64,000 nucleotides of DNA from Dasypus novemcinctus (lineage: Eukaryota > Chordata > Mammalia > Cingulata > Dasypodidae): the NCBI RefSeq assembly GCF_030445035.2, contig NC_080685.1, positions 111,526,432 through 111,590,431 on the forward strand, written 5' to 3'. The position numbers were made by a program, and so were the translations under genes. This document shows positions 1 to 9,690 of this stretch, one piece after another. A model generated the notes under the pieces. That model saw only the letters and a list, made by a program, of their open reading frames with translations. It did no database searches and had not been told where the DNA came from. Numbering within the stretch: position 1 is the stretch's first letter; each line of letters starts with the position of its first letter.

Positions 1-445
1 ATAATTTCCCCAAGTTGTAGAGCTTGGCTGGTAGTCAATGATGGGTAAGACTCTCAAGAGGAGGGCAACCTAAGACAGGCATGGTCACCTCGACTAAAAC
101 AAAAAGGGGGAAATGTTGGAAACTGAGGCACAGTGGTCTTGCAAAGAGAGACGTACCCTTTCCATGGCTACACTTGCAACCTAGGGAAGGTGGTAATTAA
201 GAGTTCCCAACAAACAGGTTGAAGCTGTTAAAGGCTGAAAGAAAAGATGAGCACTTACCTTTTGTAGTAAATAGGACACTTAGACTTTGTACCTTGAGAT
301 AAGATTTTTTGAGTTCCTTAGTAATGCTAATAGTTAACTGCATGCTTGTTCTCCTGTAGACTGGGGTATATAAAGAGCCCCTTGTAAACAATAAAGTTGC
401 CTGATATGAATCTACTTTCAGACCCCCTGAAAAGAAAAAAAAAAG
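1..445 (+). mobile_element. 3' end of a class II (ERV-K-like) endogenous retrovirus, ending in poly(A)
   Basis: Bases 1-113 are the end of an ERV internal region. They finish in a purine-rich polypurine tract just before an LTR that starts TGTTGGAAAC at 114. The LTR carries a TATA-like tataaa motif near 370 and an AATAAA near 390, and stops about 30 bases after that signal in an A-rich run (430-445). The same LTR family appears as a solo LTR at 11066-11477. The element is a fragment that begins outside the window and shows no coding capacity. Ending at the expected R/poly(A) position suggests either a reverse-transcribed polyadenylated RNA or simple truncation at an A-rich site. Class is inferred from the tract and from the 6-bp duplication around the sister copy. 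Confidence 0.6.
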
Positions 446-531
446 AGAACAATTTGAAAGCCTGCAAGAAAAAAGGAACAAAGCTTATGGGAATAAAAGA
501 CAGAGTAGAGCTAATGAAAAATCCATTAGAG
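446..531 (+). mobile_element. L1 ORF1 fragment
   Basis: This short stretch resembles the L1 ORF1 segment seen more clearly at 43505-43600 (a Glu/Phe/Glu-rich stretch followed by a Leu-Met-Gly-Met-Lys-like segment). It lies between the ERV fragment and the U6 pseudogene and codes for nothing by itself. Confidence 0.45.
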
Positions 532-697
532 GTGCTCACTTTGGCAGCACATGTACTAAAATTGGAGCTTTGGCAGCACATGTACTAAAATTGGAGCTTT
601 GGCAGCACATGTACTAAAATTGGAACAGTACAGAGAAGATTAGCATGCCCCCTGAGCAAAGATAACACACAAATTCATCAGGCATTCCATATTTTTA
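532..697 (+). pseudogene. RNU6 (pseudogene): U6 snRNA pseudogene with triplicated 5' segment
   Basis: The sequence follows U6 snRNA almost throughout: the GTGCTC start, GGCAGCACAT, ACTAAAATTGGA, the ACAGAGAAGATTAGCATG core, then ACACGCAAATTC-like and TTCCATATTTTT-like parts. The first part is present three times. Units end at about 566, 595 and 624, the last two being 29 bases each, and only the last unit runs on into the rest of U6. Several core positions differ from functional U6 (for example CCCCCTGAGCAAAG instead of GGCCCCTGCGCAAGG), and no proximal or distal U6 promoter elements are visible upstream. It is a retroposed, non-functional copy. Confidence 0.85.
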
Positions 698-1305
698 TCT
701 TCTAGAGAATGTGCGAGTGACGATTTTGTCATCGTGTGTTGTATCAGTGGGTGGAGAGCCACATAAAGAGTGGGAAGGAGTGGGACTCCCATCCTGGGGA
801 GGCCCACTATGTTCTCAAACAGAGGGGTAGGTGTCTCTCGGGAGCATGGGTGGTTCCTAATAGGGAAGGACAGACCAGTGTGTCAAGCCCTCAATGTTGT
901 TGGAAATATCTATGATTCTTGTCCTTCAAGGAGTGAAGCCTGGTGGTCGCTGTGGGCCGCAAGGGGAGGGGGAGGGAGGAATAGAGTAGATGGAAGGGGA
1001 AGGTTCTGCATGAGCATTTAGGGTTTTGCATGATCTTGCAATGATGGATGCAGGCCATGTTGAATTTCATCAAAAATTTATAAAGTGTATGGTCTAGAGT
1101 GCAGACCATAATGTGAACTATTGACCATGGTCAGTGGCTATGTTTCAATATTTGTACATCAGTTGTAACAAATGTTTCATCCACATGTAAAAAGGTTATA
1201 GATAAGGGGATAAAGAAGAGGATGTTGGGTCTATGGAAGTCCCCTGTGTTCTGTATGTGATTTTATTGTGACCTAAGACTTCTTTCAAGACAAGCTGGAA
1301 AAAAA
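698..1305 (+). mobile_element. L1 3'-UTR-like sequence fused to the U6 copy
   Basis: Directly after the U6 end, the sequence matches by eye the L1 3'-UTR family found at 1690-1760 and 10700-10950 (the GTGGGTGGAGA motif, CCCATCCTGGGGA, and the block describing a count of 'tataaactacaatgtaaac'-like words). It ends near an A-run at about 1299. The same orientation and direct junction to U6 fit a U6-L1 template-switch chimera. The remaining bases 1306-1554 are AT-rich and show nothing recognisable. Confidence 0.45.
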
Positions 1306-1554
1306 AGTAAGACACAGGGGAAGAAATGGAAGAAAATGTCACTATACATACAGGATATTACAGAGATATTACAGTGTTGACAGGTAAAACATAAAAAAAA
1401 TTTTTTTTTAATATTTTTCATTTTTTTAATATCCCAATTTTTAATTTTGTTCTTATAAATTATTTTGCATTTTATTTGTTATGTTTAAACCTATCATTAT
1501 TATTTCATTTTCCTATTAATTGTATTTGATGACATTCTTGGCATTTTTGAAGAA

Positions 1555-2279
1555 GTTTTGGACCACAGAAGAGTTACAATTGTGGCGGGGGAGGATCATT
1601 GGTGTGGGGTGTCAGTGATGGGGGATGCATGGGAGGAAGTTCACCTGGGCTTACATATAAGGTACATGAATGTGCTCAAATGTTCATGCGGCATTGTCAC
1701 AGTGGGTGGAGACTCACACAATAACCAAAAGAATACTGAATTCCCATCCTGGGGAGCTCTGCCACACTTGCTAATAGGACAGCAACAATCCCCCAAGTGC
1801 AGGGCAATGACCAATGAAGAAGGATCGTCCATTGATGGGACCTTGAGACCGACAATTATGCTTATGAGCCTCTGCTCTTGAAATTGCAATTTAGCCTAGA
1901 GCTGTAGGGTACCTAAGAGTCACCTCCTGAGAACCTCCACATCGCTCAAATGTGGCCACTCTCTAAGCCAAACTCAGCATGTAAATGCATTACCTTCCCC
2001 GCAGTGTGAGACGTGACTCCCGGGGATTAATCTCCCTGGCACAGAGGTTACTACCAAGCACCAACGAGCAATGCAACTGGAAAAAGACCTTGAATAAAAG
2101 TGGGGAAAGGTAAAGACAAATGAGTTTATGTGGGTAAGAGACTTCAAAGTGAGTCAGGAGGTCTTCCCAGAGGTAATGCTTATGCACGTCTTAGCAGGAT
2201 CTCATTGACTGCCAAAGTAGATGCAACCCTAAATAGTGGGGCTCCTGAGGGCTCTGAAGACACCCAGGTCATGGCAGAT
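1555..2279 (+). mobile_element. L1-type 3'-UTR fragment
   Basis: This is a non-coding repeat block shared with 9690-10100 and, in reverse, with 33780-34080. Common landmarks are GGGTACCTAAGAGT, a 'tgactcccagggat'-like motif, GCAACTGGA followed by AAGACCTTGA, and ATGAGTTTAT. It is interpreted as the long 3' UTR of a xenarthran L1 because full copies end in a poly(A)-like tail. There is no ORF here. Confidence 0.5.
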
Positions 2280-3580
2280 ATATTTGTTCTTCTATCATTT
2301 TGAGCCTGCTGTTGTATGCTCTAATGTGTTTTTTATCTTGCTTATCTTGTCCTTCATTCCCATGAGCTCTGTTACTTTTCTAATCAGGCTTTCAAATTCT
2401 TCTTTGTGATGGTTCAATGTCTTCTTGATGTCATCGATCTCTTTAGCCATACTGTATTTCAGCTTATTAATTTGATTTTGAAAATTGTGTGCATCTTGTT
2501 AATTAGTTGTCTCAAATCCTGCATCTCTTCTGGGGCTTTGCTATATTCCTTTTCTTGGGCTATGTATTCCATCTTCTTAGTATGGCTTGTATTTTTTTGC
2601 TATTGTCTATGCATCTGATTAGGATGGTGAATTTCCTCAATGCTCACTTATTTTCTCTTTCATAGAGATTTTGTGTGTAACTGCTATTCTTTGAGTCTTG
2701 GTTCAACCTGGATCTTTAGGTTGTCCATATTAGTTGTTGAAAACTGCACTCTGAGCCAGTAACTGGTTGCAGACTCACTTCCTAGGGTCCTGGGGAGGGA
2801 GACTATAAAGGCGGGAAAAAGCCTCTCTTACTTACTTAAATTGCCTCATATGTACTTCCTTGGCCTGCCAGCAGATGGCACTCCTCAGGAGCCCTCTCAG
2901 GTCAATGCCTGGTGGGAGTGTTTGCTGCAACAAGAGCTGGATCAGTGTGACAGAGGGTCCTGCCTGGAGGCTAAGAGCCTTGCAAGTCAAACCTTCTCAG
3001 AGACAGTTCTCCACCCTTGCTGGCAGCCTTGCCCTTTTCCCAAGTAGGAAATAATTGCACTCCCCTCTGAGTGCTCAACAAATAGTCCTGTCCTGTTTAG
3101 TAGAGAGGGAGATGGCAAGGGTCAGATCCCCTTCGCCCTGGATCTCTTTAGTCCTTTGCAGGCTCCCAAAGCAAAAAATGGTGCAGCCCCGTCCCACCCG
3201 GGAGGGCTCCTGGGGCACAGCAGAACAAATTTCTGGGTCAAAAGCTGCGTCCGCCTTAGGCTGTGTCCCTCTCTCTCCCCTTTTTTGGGGAGGTGGATCC
3301 CTGGAGCCCCTTCGTTTGTCTGCAGCCACCAGCCCGAGGCCTGCGTGTTCAAGGGTCTGTACGTGCAGGAGGGCTCCGGCAGCTGCAGCTGTGGCCTTTA
3401 ACTCAGTTTTGCCTTCATGATTCTTGTCCTTTGTCCCTCTCTCTTCTGGGCAGTGTCCAGCCTTCCCCTGGTGTACTAAATGCTAGAGTATTTTTTCCAG
3501 GCTGTTTCAGCCTGTTCTCTAGCTATTTTTCTAGGGCAGAAGAGAGTCCCATATCTTTCTAATCTGCCATCTTCCCAGAA
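2280..3580 (-). mobile_element. Inverted 5' part of an L1 (5' UTR and start of ORF1)
   Basis: Read on the minus strand, this block starts at a typical L1 5' end (complement of the GCCATCTTCCC motif at 3568-3578), continues through a GC-rich 5' UTR, and enters an AT-rich ORF1 start at about 2280-2690. The ORF1 part ends with AGAAGAACAAATA, exactly where the forward L1 begins at about 3608. This is the layout of an L1 insertion with a 5' inversion (twin priming); the partner segment is 3581-7515. Short ORFs in the block are incidental. Confidence 0.7.
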
Positions 3581-4415
3581 ATCTGTATTTGAACAGATTT
3601 GAAATGTTAGAAGAACAAATAAATGAATTCAAAATAGGACATTTGAATTTGAAATGATAGGAGAAAGGGAGAAAAAAAAGAATGCAAAAAATTGAACAGG
3701 GCATGAATGACCATGTGAAATGCACAAACATACATGTTATAGATATCCCAGAAGGAAAAGAGAATGGAAAAAAATAGGTAGAAAGAATATTTGAGGAAAT
3801 ACTGATTGAAAATTTTCCAACCCTTCTGGAAGACACAAATATCAATATTCAAGAAGGCCAATGTACTCCAATCAGTATAAATCCTAGTAGACCTACTCTG
3901 AGACAACTTCAGATTGTTAAAGGCCAAAGATGAAGAGAGGATTTGAGAGCAGCAAAAGAAAAGCAATGTATTACTTACAAGTGAGCCTTAATAAGGCTAA
4001 GTGCCAATTTCTCTCATCAGAAACCATGGAGGCAAGAAGGAAGTGGTAGATATATTTAAGGTACTGAAAGAGAAAAATTGCCAGCCAATAATTCTTTGGC
4101 CAAAAAATCTGTCCTTCAGAAATAAAATAGAGTTTAAAGACAAGCAAAAACTGAGTATGTTTCCAAGAGACTGAATCTACAAGAGATATTAAAGGGTATG
4201 TTACTGGACTGATAGGAAAAAACAAGGAGAGAGCCCCAAGGTAGAGTGTAGAAATAAAGAACATATGTAAGAGAAATGGAAAGGGTTAAAAGACAGACAA
4301 GAGTAAGATACGACAACAGAAAGCCAAGGGATAAAATGGACGAAGTAAGTAACACCTTTACAGTACTAACACTGAACGTTAATGGATTGAGCTCCCTGAT
4401 TAAAAGTCAGAGACA

Positions 4416-4634
4416 GGGAGTGGCTGTGGCTCAAGTAGTTGAGCACCTGCCTTCCACATGGGAGGTCCCTGGTCCAGTTCCTGGTGCCTCCTGAAAAAAT
4501 TAAATCAGACAACAAGCAAAACAAATGAAAAAGCCAACTCAGGGAAGCTGCTGTGGCTCAGTGGTTGAGCCCAGCCCTCCATGTATGAGGTGCTGGGTTC
4601 AATCCCTGGCCCTGGTACCTGGAAAAAAAAAAAA
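4416..4634 (+). mobile_element. Dimeric short tRNA-Ala-like SINE (DAS type)
   Basis: Two tRNA-like heads (about 4416-4495 and 4545-4620), each with GTGGCTCA (A-box-like) and GGTCCAGTTCC or GGTTCAATCCC (B-box-like), are joined by an A-rich linker containing CAACTCAGGG and followed by a poly(A) tail. It is inserted in the L1 endonuclease region. Confidence 0.75.
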
Positions 4635-4911
4635 AGACATGGACTGATAGAATGGATAAAAAGAAAACAAAACCATGAGCCATCTATTGTCTACAAGAAA
4701 CTCACCTTAGATGCAAGAACACAACAAGGCTGAAAGTGAAAGGTTGGAAAAAGATATTCCACACTGATAGCAATAATAAAAAAAAAAGAGCTTGTATAGC
4801 AATAATAATATCAGAGAGAATAGATTTTAAATCCAAAACTGTTACAAGACTTGAAGTAGTTTACTATATACTAATAAAAGGGACAATTCGCCAAGAAGAA
4901 ATGACAACCGA

Positions 4912-5052
4912 AAACATCACCTGATGAAGCCTTGATTTGGACATTTTTCATGGCCTCGGAACTGTCAGCTTATAAGCTAATAAGCCCCCATCATAGAAGC
5001 CAGCCCATTTTCTGGTGTGTTGCTTCTGGAAGCTTTTAGCAGACTAAAACGG
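4912..5052 (+). mobile_element. 3' end of an LTR-like xenarthran repeat at the start of the retroposed transcript
   Basis: The stretch contains the tail landmarks of the same LTR-like family seen at 16660-16795, 19620-19748 and 55800-55892 (GCCTTGATTTGGACATTT, GTCAGCTTATAAGCTAATAA, AGCCAGCCCATTTTCTGG, then an ACTAAAAC-like end). It is a fragment only and lies inside the poly(A)-tailed insert, so it was part of the copied RNA. Confidence 0.55.
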
Positions 5053-5318
5053 GATGCTGGCAAGCTTCATTCAGGAAAGACCAGCCCACGAGGCACCAGG
5101 TGACACTGTCTCCCCAAAGACTGACTGCCGGAGCTCCTGGGCTCCTCTGCCAAACTGGGAAGCACGAGGAAGCTTCTCCGTTCTTCTCCGGGTCTCAGCA
5201 CCTTCGGCTTCCTGGTTTCCATGGCTTCCTCTCCGCACAAGAGAGCAATGTCCCAAGCACCCCAGAAGGCTGAGAAGGAGAAGGCATTGATGCCCACTGA
5301 TGTCCACCAAAGGCAGGC

Positions 5319-5933
5319 ATGCCCCGGACACTGAGCGCCTCCGACATGGTCACCCCGGGCAGCCTCAGCCCGCCCCCCACCGAGCCCCCAGAGGGCAAGC
5401 AGGCCAGCCAGCCCCTCCTGGACGGAGCTCCATCCTCAGCCTCCTTGGACACCCTGATCCAGCACCTGGTACCTACGGCCGACTACTACCCAGAGAAAGC
5501 CTACATCTTCACCTTCCTGCTGAGTTCCCGCCTCTTCATCGAGCCCCAGGAGCTCCTGGCCCGGGTCTGCCACCTGTGCATTGAGCAGCAGCAGCTGGAC
5601 AAGCCAGTGCTGGACAAGGCCCGAGTCCGGAAGTTTGGCCCCAAGCTGCTCCAGCTGTTGGCCAAGTGGACAGAGACCTTCCCGTGGGACTTCCAGGAGG
5701 AGTCGGCCATCGGGCATCTAAAGGACATCGTGGGCCGCATCGTTCCGTGTGACGAGAGGAAGAGGCACTTGCGCAAGACCCCGCAACTGAGGAGTTGCCC
5801 AACTGGGGTGGAAACCGGTCGCCTGGGTCCAGGTCTGCTCTCTGGACCACTCTCCTGTCCCAAGTTCATGGGTGGCATCAGGTGGCAGGTGAGGGGTGAC
5901 CCAGGCCTGGGTCAGGCCCGTTGCAAGCATTAG
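5319..5933 (+). CDS. Open frame for the truncated RASGEF1C-like protein (204 codons), probably not functional
   Basis: From the RASGEF1C start codon the frame stays open for 204 codons. About 145 follow the parent's first exons: the short disordered Pro/Ser-rich start and most of the RasGEF N-terminal region up to GRIVPCDE. The last ~59 are unrelated. The catalytic CDC25-type GEF domain is absent, so exchange activity is not expected. No promoter is evident, and the surrounding DNA is L1. It is most likely an inactive retrocopy young enough not to have collected stops. A dominant-negative or regulatory role cannot be judged from sequence. Confidence 0.3.
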   Translation: MPRTLSASDMVTPGSLSPPPTEPPEGKQASQPLLDGAPSSASLDTLIQHLVPTADYYPEKAYIFTFLLSSRLFIEPQELLARVCHLCIEQQQLDKPVLDKARVRKFGPKLLQLLAKWTETFPWDFQEESAIGHLKDIVGRIVPCDERKRHLRKTPQLRSCPTGVETGRLGPGLLSGPLSCPKFMGGIRWQVRGDPGLGQARCKH

Positions 5934-7515
5934 GAGGCCTGGCAGGGCCCCGTCCTGGAGCCCATTCTACTTCCTCTTTGAGTAGCAGCGAAAGACAGCA
6001 CCTTCTCTTTCCTCCTGCCCCCTCTGCCGTTTCCTGGAAACTTTATCTACTCACCCCTCCGCGGCTGGGCACAAAGCGCTGGGGAGATGCTGAGGCCGTC
6101 ATTCTCCGTGATTGGGGTCCTGGGGTTCCCTTGTTGCTCACTTTGACAGAGCTGCTGTGACCAATACTACCCAACAGGTTGGCGTCAACCCCAGGAATTT
6201 ATTAGCTTGCGGTTTCAGAAGCTGGAAGGCCTGCTTCCTCCTGGAGTCAGCAGCGTTCTGGCTGCCAGATCTCGGGCTTCTCAGCCTGCCTGTCGTGTGG
6301 GAGCGTCCTCTCCTCTCTTTCCTGGGTCCTCTTGACTTCTGACCTCTGTCTTTCTCTGCATCTGTATATTTTCTGCTTATAAAGAACTCCAGTAACGTGA
6401 AAAAAAAAAAAAAAAAAAAGAAATGACAACCATAAATGCTTATTTACCTGATGTAGGTGCCCAAACAGACATGAGACACTGGCAAAACTGAAGGGAGAAA
6501 TAAACATCTCTACAATAATAGTTGGAGACTTCAACACTCTCAGCATTAGCTAGAACATCTGAACAGAAGACAAATAAGGAAACAGCTTAAATAATACAAT
6601 AAACGAACTAGATCTAATAGATATTTATAGAGCTTTACACCCCAAAACAGCAGGACATACATTTTCCTCAAGTACTCATTGATCATTCTCCAGACTAGAC
6701 CGTATGTCAGGACATAAATCAGATCTCTGTAAATTTAAAGCATTTAAATTATACAAAACAGTTTCTTTCAATGTAATGGAATTATGTTGGAAATTAATAG
6801 CAGGCAGAAAAAGGGGAAATCCACAAATATATGAAAATAAAACAATGCATGCTTAAATAATCAGAGGGCTAAAGAAGAAATTACAAGAGAATTCAGTAAA
6901 CACCTAAAGACAAATGAAAATGAGAACACAAAATGGCAAACTTGTGGAATACAGCAAAGACAGTGCTGAGAGGGAAATTTACAGCCCTCAATGCTTATAT
7001 TTTAAAAAAGAAGAGCAAAAATCAAAGACCTAAATGCACGTCTGGAAGAATTAGGAAAAGAACAGCAAACAAATCCCAAAGCAAGCAGAAAGAAAGACGC
7101 AATAAAGATTAGAGCAGAAATGAATGAAATGGAGGGGGAAAAAATAGAGAAAATCAACAGAACTAAAAATCGGTGCTTTGAGAAGAGCAACAAAATTGAA
7201 AAACCCTTTGGTAGATTAACTAAGAAAAAATAGATTCGGTACAGATAAATAAAATCAGAAATGAGAAGTGCGGCCTTACCCCCGACCCAGCAGAAATAAA
7301 AATCGTAAGAGGGTACTATGAACAGCTGTACGCGGAAAACGAGACAGCATTGATGAAATGAAATGGACAAAATCCTGGGAACTCATGAACAGACCACCGT
7401 GATCCTAGAAGAAACAGAAGATCTCCACGAACCAACCCCAAGTAAAGGAATCGCAACAGCCGTCCAGACCCCCCCCAAACTGAGGAGCCGAGGCCCAGGT
7501 GGCTTCCCAGCGACT

Positions 7516-9130
7516 CCCCCGGTCGCTCAGGGCCTGCTCGGCCGCCGCGTCCCCGCCGCGCGCTCCTCCGACGCCGGCCTCGCGGCTCCCGGGGTCGACC
7601 GCGGCTCCGGCTGCCCGAGGCCGGCTTCGCGGGCGCCGCCGTGGGGCGCCCCTGGCACCAGGGCGTGGTGGCGGGCATGGGCCGGAAGGAGGCCCACGTG
7701 GGTGGCGGGCACCCCGACGTCCCAGGGCGCCGAGCCCGGCATCGGCACCCACTGGGGCAGCGCGGGGAGGGTCTGGCGCCGCACCGTCTGCGGGCTGCGC
7801 GCAGCCGCCGCGTGCTGCCGACCGGGCGCCCCTGGGCCCCGCCAGCCGGGAGGAGGTGACCGGGTCGCGCTGGAGCCGCGCAGCAGCCCCGCCCGGGGCG
7901 TGCCATCGGGCCGTGCCGTCCCTGTGCGCCTCTGCCCGCACCCGCGCCTGCCGTGGACGGGGCGGCCCGCACGGTGCCCACCGACGAGGGCCGCGCTGCC
8001 CCACGCCACCCCGCGTCTGGAGCAGGGCCTCGCCGAGCGCGCCCCAGCTTCGCCACCACGGCGAGCGGGAGGCGGTGCGCGCCCGCAAGGAGAAGCTCTG
8101 CCACGGTGGAGCTCACCTGGGAAGCCCTCTGGTCCCGGACTTGGAGCAGGAGCCGCCGGCGCTGCGCGCTCCTCCCGGAGAAGGGCTGCGAGCTGCCCGA
8201 GCGCCAGGTCCTCACCCCCGCCAACTGCGCGTCCGCGGCCCCAGGCCTCCCCAGCTCCTTCCTGGGCGTGGACCCCCGCGGCATCCACGAAACCACCTTC
8301 CACTCCACCAGCAAGGGCGGCGTGGACGCCCGCCAGGACCTCTGCGCCCACGCGGCGCTGTCGGGTGGGACCCCCGCGCACCCGGCGCGGCGACGGGAGG
8401 CGTCTGCTCGCGGCGAGGTGCAGACGGGATCGCGCCCCGGAGCGCAGGCCCTCCGCGCGGGGCGGCCTGGCGCGCTGCGCACCTGCCAGCGGATGCGGAC
8501 CGGCGCCAGGCCCCGCGAGGCCGGCCCTGCGTTCCACCCCACGTGCCGCGAGGCGGCCTGCTACTCAGGCGCGTCGCACCGTTTCCGACAAAACCTAACG
8601 TGCCGCAGAAAAGATGAGATGGGCATGGCTTTATCTGGTTTTTTGTGTGTTTTGCTTTTGTTTTGTTTTGTTTTTTTGGCGCTTGACTCGGGATTTAAAA
8701 ACTGGAACGGTGTGAAGGCAACAGCAGTCGATTGGAGCAAACATTACCCCAAAGTTCTACAACTTTGTTAGATTATTTATATATATATATATATATTTAA
8801 GTCATTCCAGATATATGAGATACATTGTTTCTGGAAGTTCTTTACCTTCCCAAAAGCCGCCCGCTTCTCCCTGAGGGCCTGATCTTCACCCATGTTCACA
8901 CACGGCGGGTGACAGCATTGCTTTTGTGTAAATTTTGTGTCATCCAATTTTTTTAAAACTCCGCCTTAATACTCATTATTTTATTTTTTATTTAGAGTGG
9001 CCAGCCATCGTGGTCCCCTTTTTGGCCCCTCCCTTTAGATGTATGAAGGCTTTTAGTCTCCCTGGGAGCTGGTTGTGTTGCAGAGGCAGCCAGGGCTTAC
9101 CTCTACATTGACCTGAGACTGCTAATTTAG
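7516..9130 (+). pseudogene. ACTB (pseudogene): ACTB (beta-actin) processed pseudogene
   Basis: The coding part (about 7570-8580) aligns with beta-actin in pieces: VDRGSG near the start, AGFAG, GRPWHQGVVAGMGRKEAHVG, EREAVRARKEKLC, DLEQE, LPERQV, FLGVDPRGIHETTFHS, and VDARQDL followed by LSGGT. Deletions and frameshifts separate these. The 3' UTR (about 8588-9120) clearly matches the ACTB 3' UTR: ACAAAACCTAACGTGC, GATTTAAAAACTGGAACGGT, GTATGAAGGCTTTTAGTCTC and GGCAGCCAGGGCTTACCT. There are no introns. The coding part is extremely GC- and CpG-rich while the 3' UTR is not, so several spurious 200-400 codon frames cross it on both strands. The poly(A) tail and a clear target duplication are not visible. 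Confidence 0.85.
8775..8800. repeat. (TA)n microsatellite
   Basis: A short run of alternating TA lies within the ACTB-derived 3' UTR. Confidence 0.8.
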
Positions 9131-9173
9131 TGCCTTTTCTACCAGCCTAGCTTGGCCTGAGTTCTCTCTCTCC

Positions 9174-9212
9174 AGATGGATGCCCTAACCACTGGGCCAA
9201 GTCCGTTGCCCC
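9174..9212 (-). mobile_element. Isolated head fragment of a long DAS-type SINE
   Basis: Only the antisense of the SINE's tRNA-like head is present (complement of GGACTTGGCCCAGTGGTTAG). There is no body or tail; it abuts the end of the ACTB retrocopy. Confidence 0.6.
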
Positions 9213-9690
9213 AATTGTCTTAACACCATTTTTATTAGCAAACTTTCCTTTCTCTCACTTATCTTATATTTCTATATACTTATAGGCTTTATTTCCGGAC
9301 CCTGTGTTTTGTTCCACTGTTATGTTTTTTAGCCTTGAATTTTTTCCCTTGAATTATGTTGTCTTAATTGTATATTAAAGCTTGATAATCATTTTTACAT
9401 GTAATGAAATAAGTCCCCTTACCTTCTGATATGTAGGTATGTCTTGGCTATTCTTGATCCTTTTGCTGTTCCATGTAATTTTTTTAGGAGGTACCAGAAA
9501 TTGAACCCAGGACCTTGTACATGGAAAACAGGCACTCAACCATGGAGCTATACCTACTCCCCTGTTCCATATCAATTTTAAAAATTAGCTTATCAAATGC
9601 CACTAAATATCCTTTGGAAATTTAAATTGAAAAGCCACTGGTAAACCAAAGGTGATGGGGGAGAGCATTAACATCTTTTAAAAATAGTCC
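9213..9690 (-). mobile_element. L1 ORF2 3'-part fragment with a short SINE inside
   Basis: Antisense L1-like sequence includes the TTGGCTATTCTTGATCC motif, typical of the end of L1 ORF2 read backwards. It is split by an antisense short tRNA-like SINE (about 9475-9561) flanked by CTGTTCCAT repeats at 9466 and 9562. Confidence 0.55.
9475..9561 (-). mobile_element. Short tRNA-Ala-like SINE
   Basis: The minus strand reads GGAGTAGGTATAGCTCCATGG and then GGTTCAATTTC, matching the A- and B-box regions of the short DAS-type SINE, with a T-run as tail. Confidence 0.75.

Larger units (their letters stand above)
4910..6418 (+). pseudogene. RASGEF1C (partial retrocopy): Retroposed chimeric transcript carrying the 5' end of RASGEF1C
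   Basis: The block ends in an 18-20 base poly(A) run (about 6399-6419) and is flanked by a 12-14 base duplication (GAAATGACAACC at 4898-4909 and 6420-6431), so it was inserted by L1 machinery into an L1. Its first ~140 bases are the end of an LTR-like xenarthran repeat (4912-5052). It then has a leader and, from ATG 5319, about 145 codons that follow the N-terminus of RASGEF1C, a Ras guanine-exchange factor: LSASDMVTPGSLSPPPTEP, LIQHLVPTADYYPEKAYIF, and further motifs of the RasGEF N-terminal region. After the CDE residues the sequence leaves the family and looks like intron or alternative 3' exon, ending in an old interspersed repeat with an AATTTATTAGCT-like motif. Naming 1C rather than 1A or 1B rests on remembered sequence. 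Confidence 0.8.
3581..7515 (+). mobile_element. L1 element: ORF1 remainder and ORF2 endonuclease region, interrupted
   Basis: The forward part of the same L1 begins inside ORF1 (about 3600-4190). It passes the ORF1-ORF2 boundary near 4276-4400, where the endonuclease start TLNVNGLSS is readable. It then continues through endonuclease sequence to 4909 and resumes from 6432 to about 7515, where the next element begins. A VVGDFNT-like endonuclease motif is readable near 6520-6540. It lacks the reverse-transcriptase C-terminal part and a 3' UTR, has many stops and frameshifts, and is dead. A short-SINE dimer (4416-4634) and a retroposed transcript (4910-6418) sit inside it. Confidence 0.75.

Noticed and set aside
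534-624. Three 29-base units resembling a CRISPR-like array
   Set aside because: Units are contiguous without spacers and are U6 snRNA sequence in a mammalian genome.
7316-8598. Open frames of 336-411 codons on both strands
   Set aside because: They cross the ACTB retrocopy in frames unrelated to actin; high GC removes stop codons. No family is recognised.
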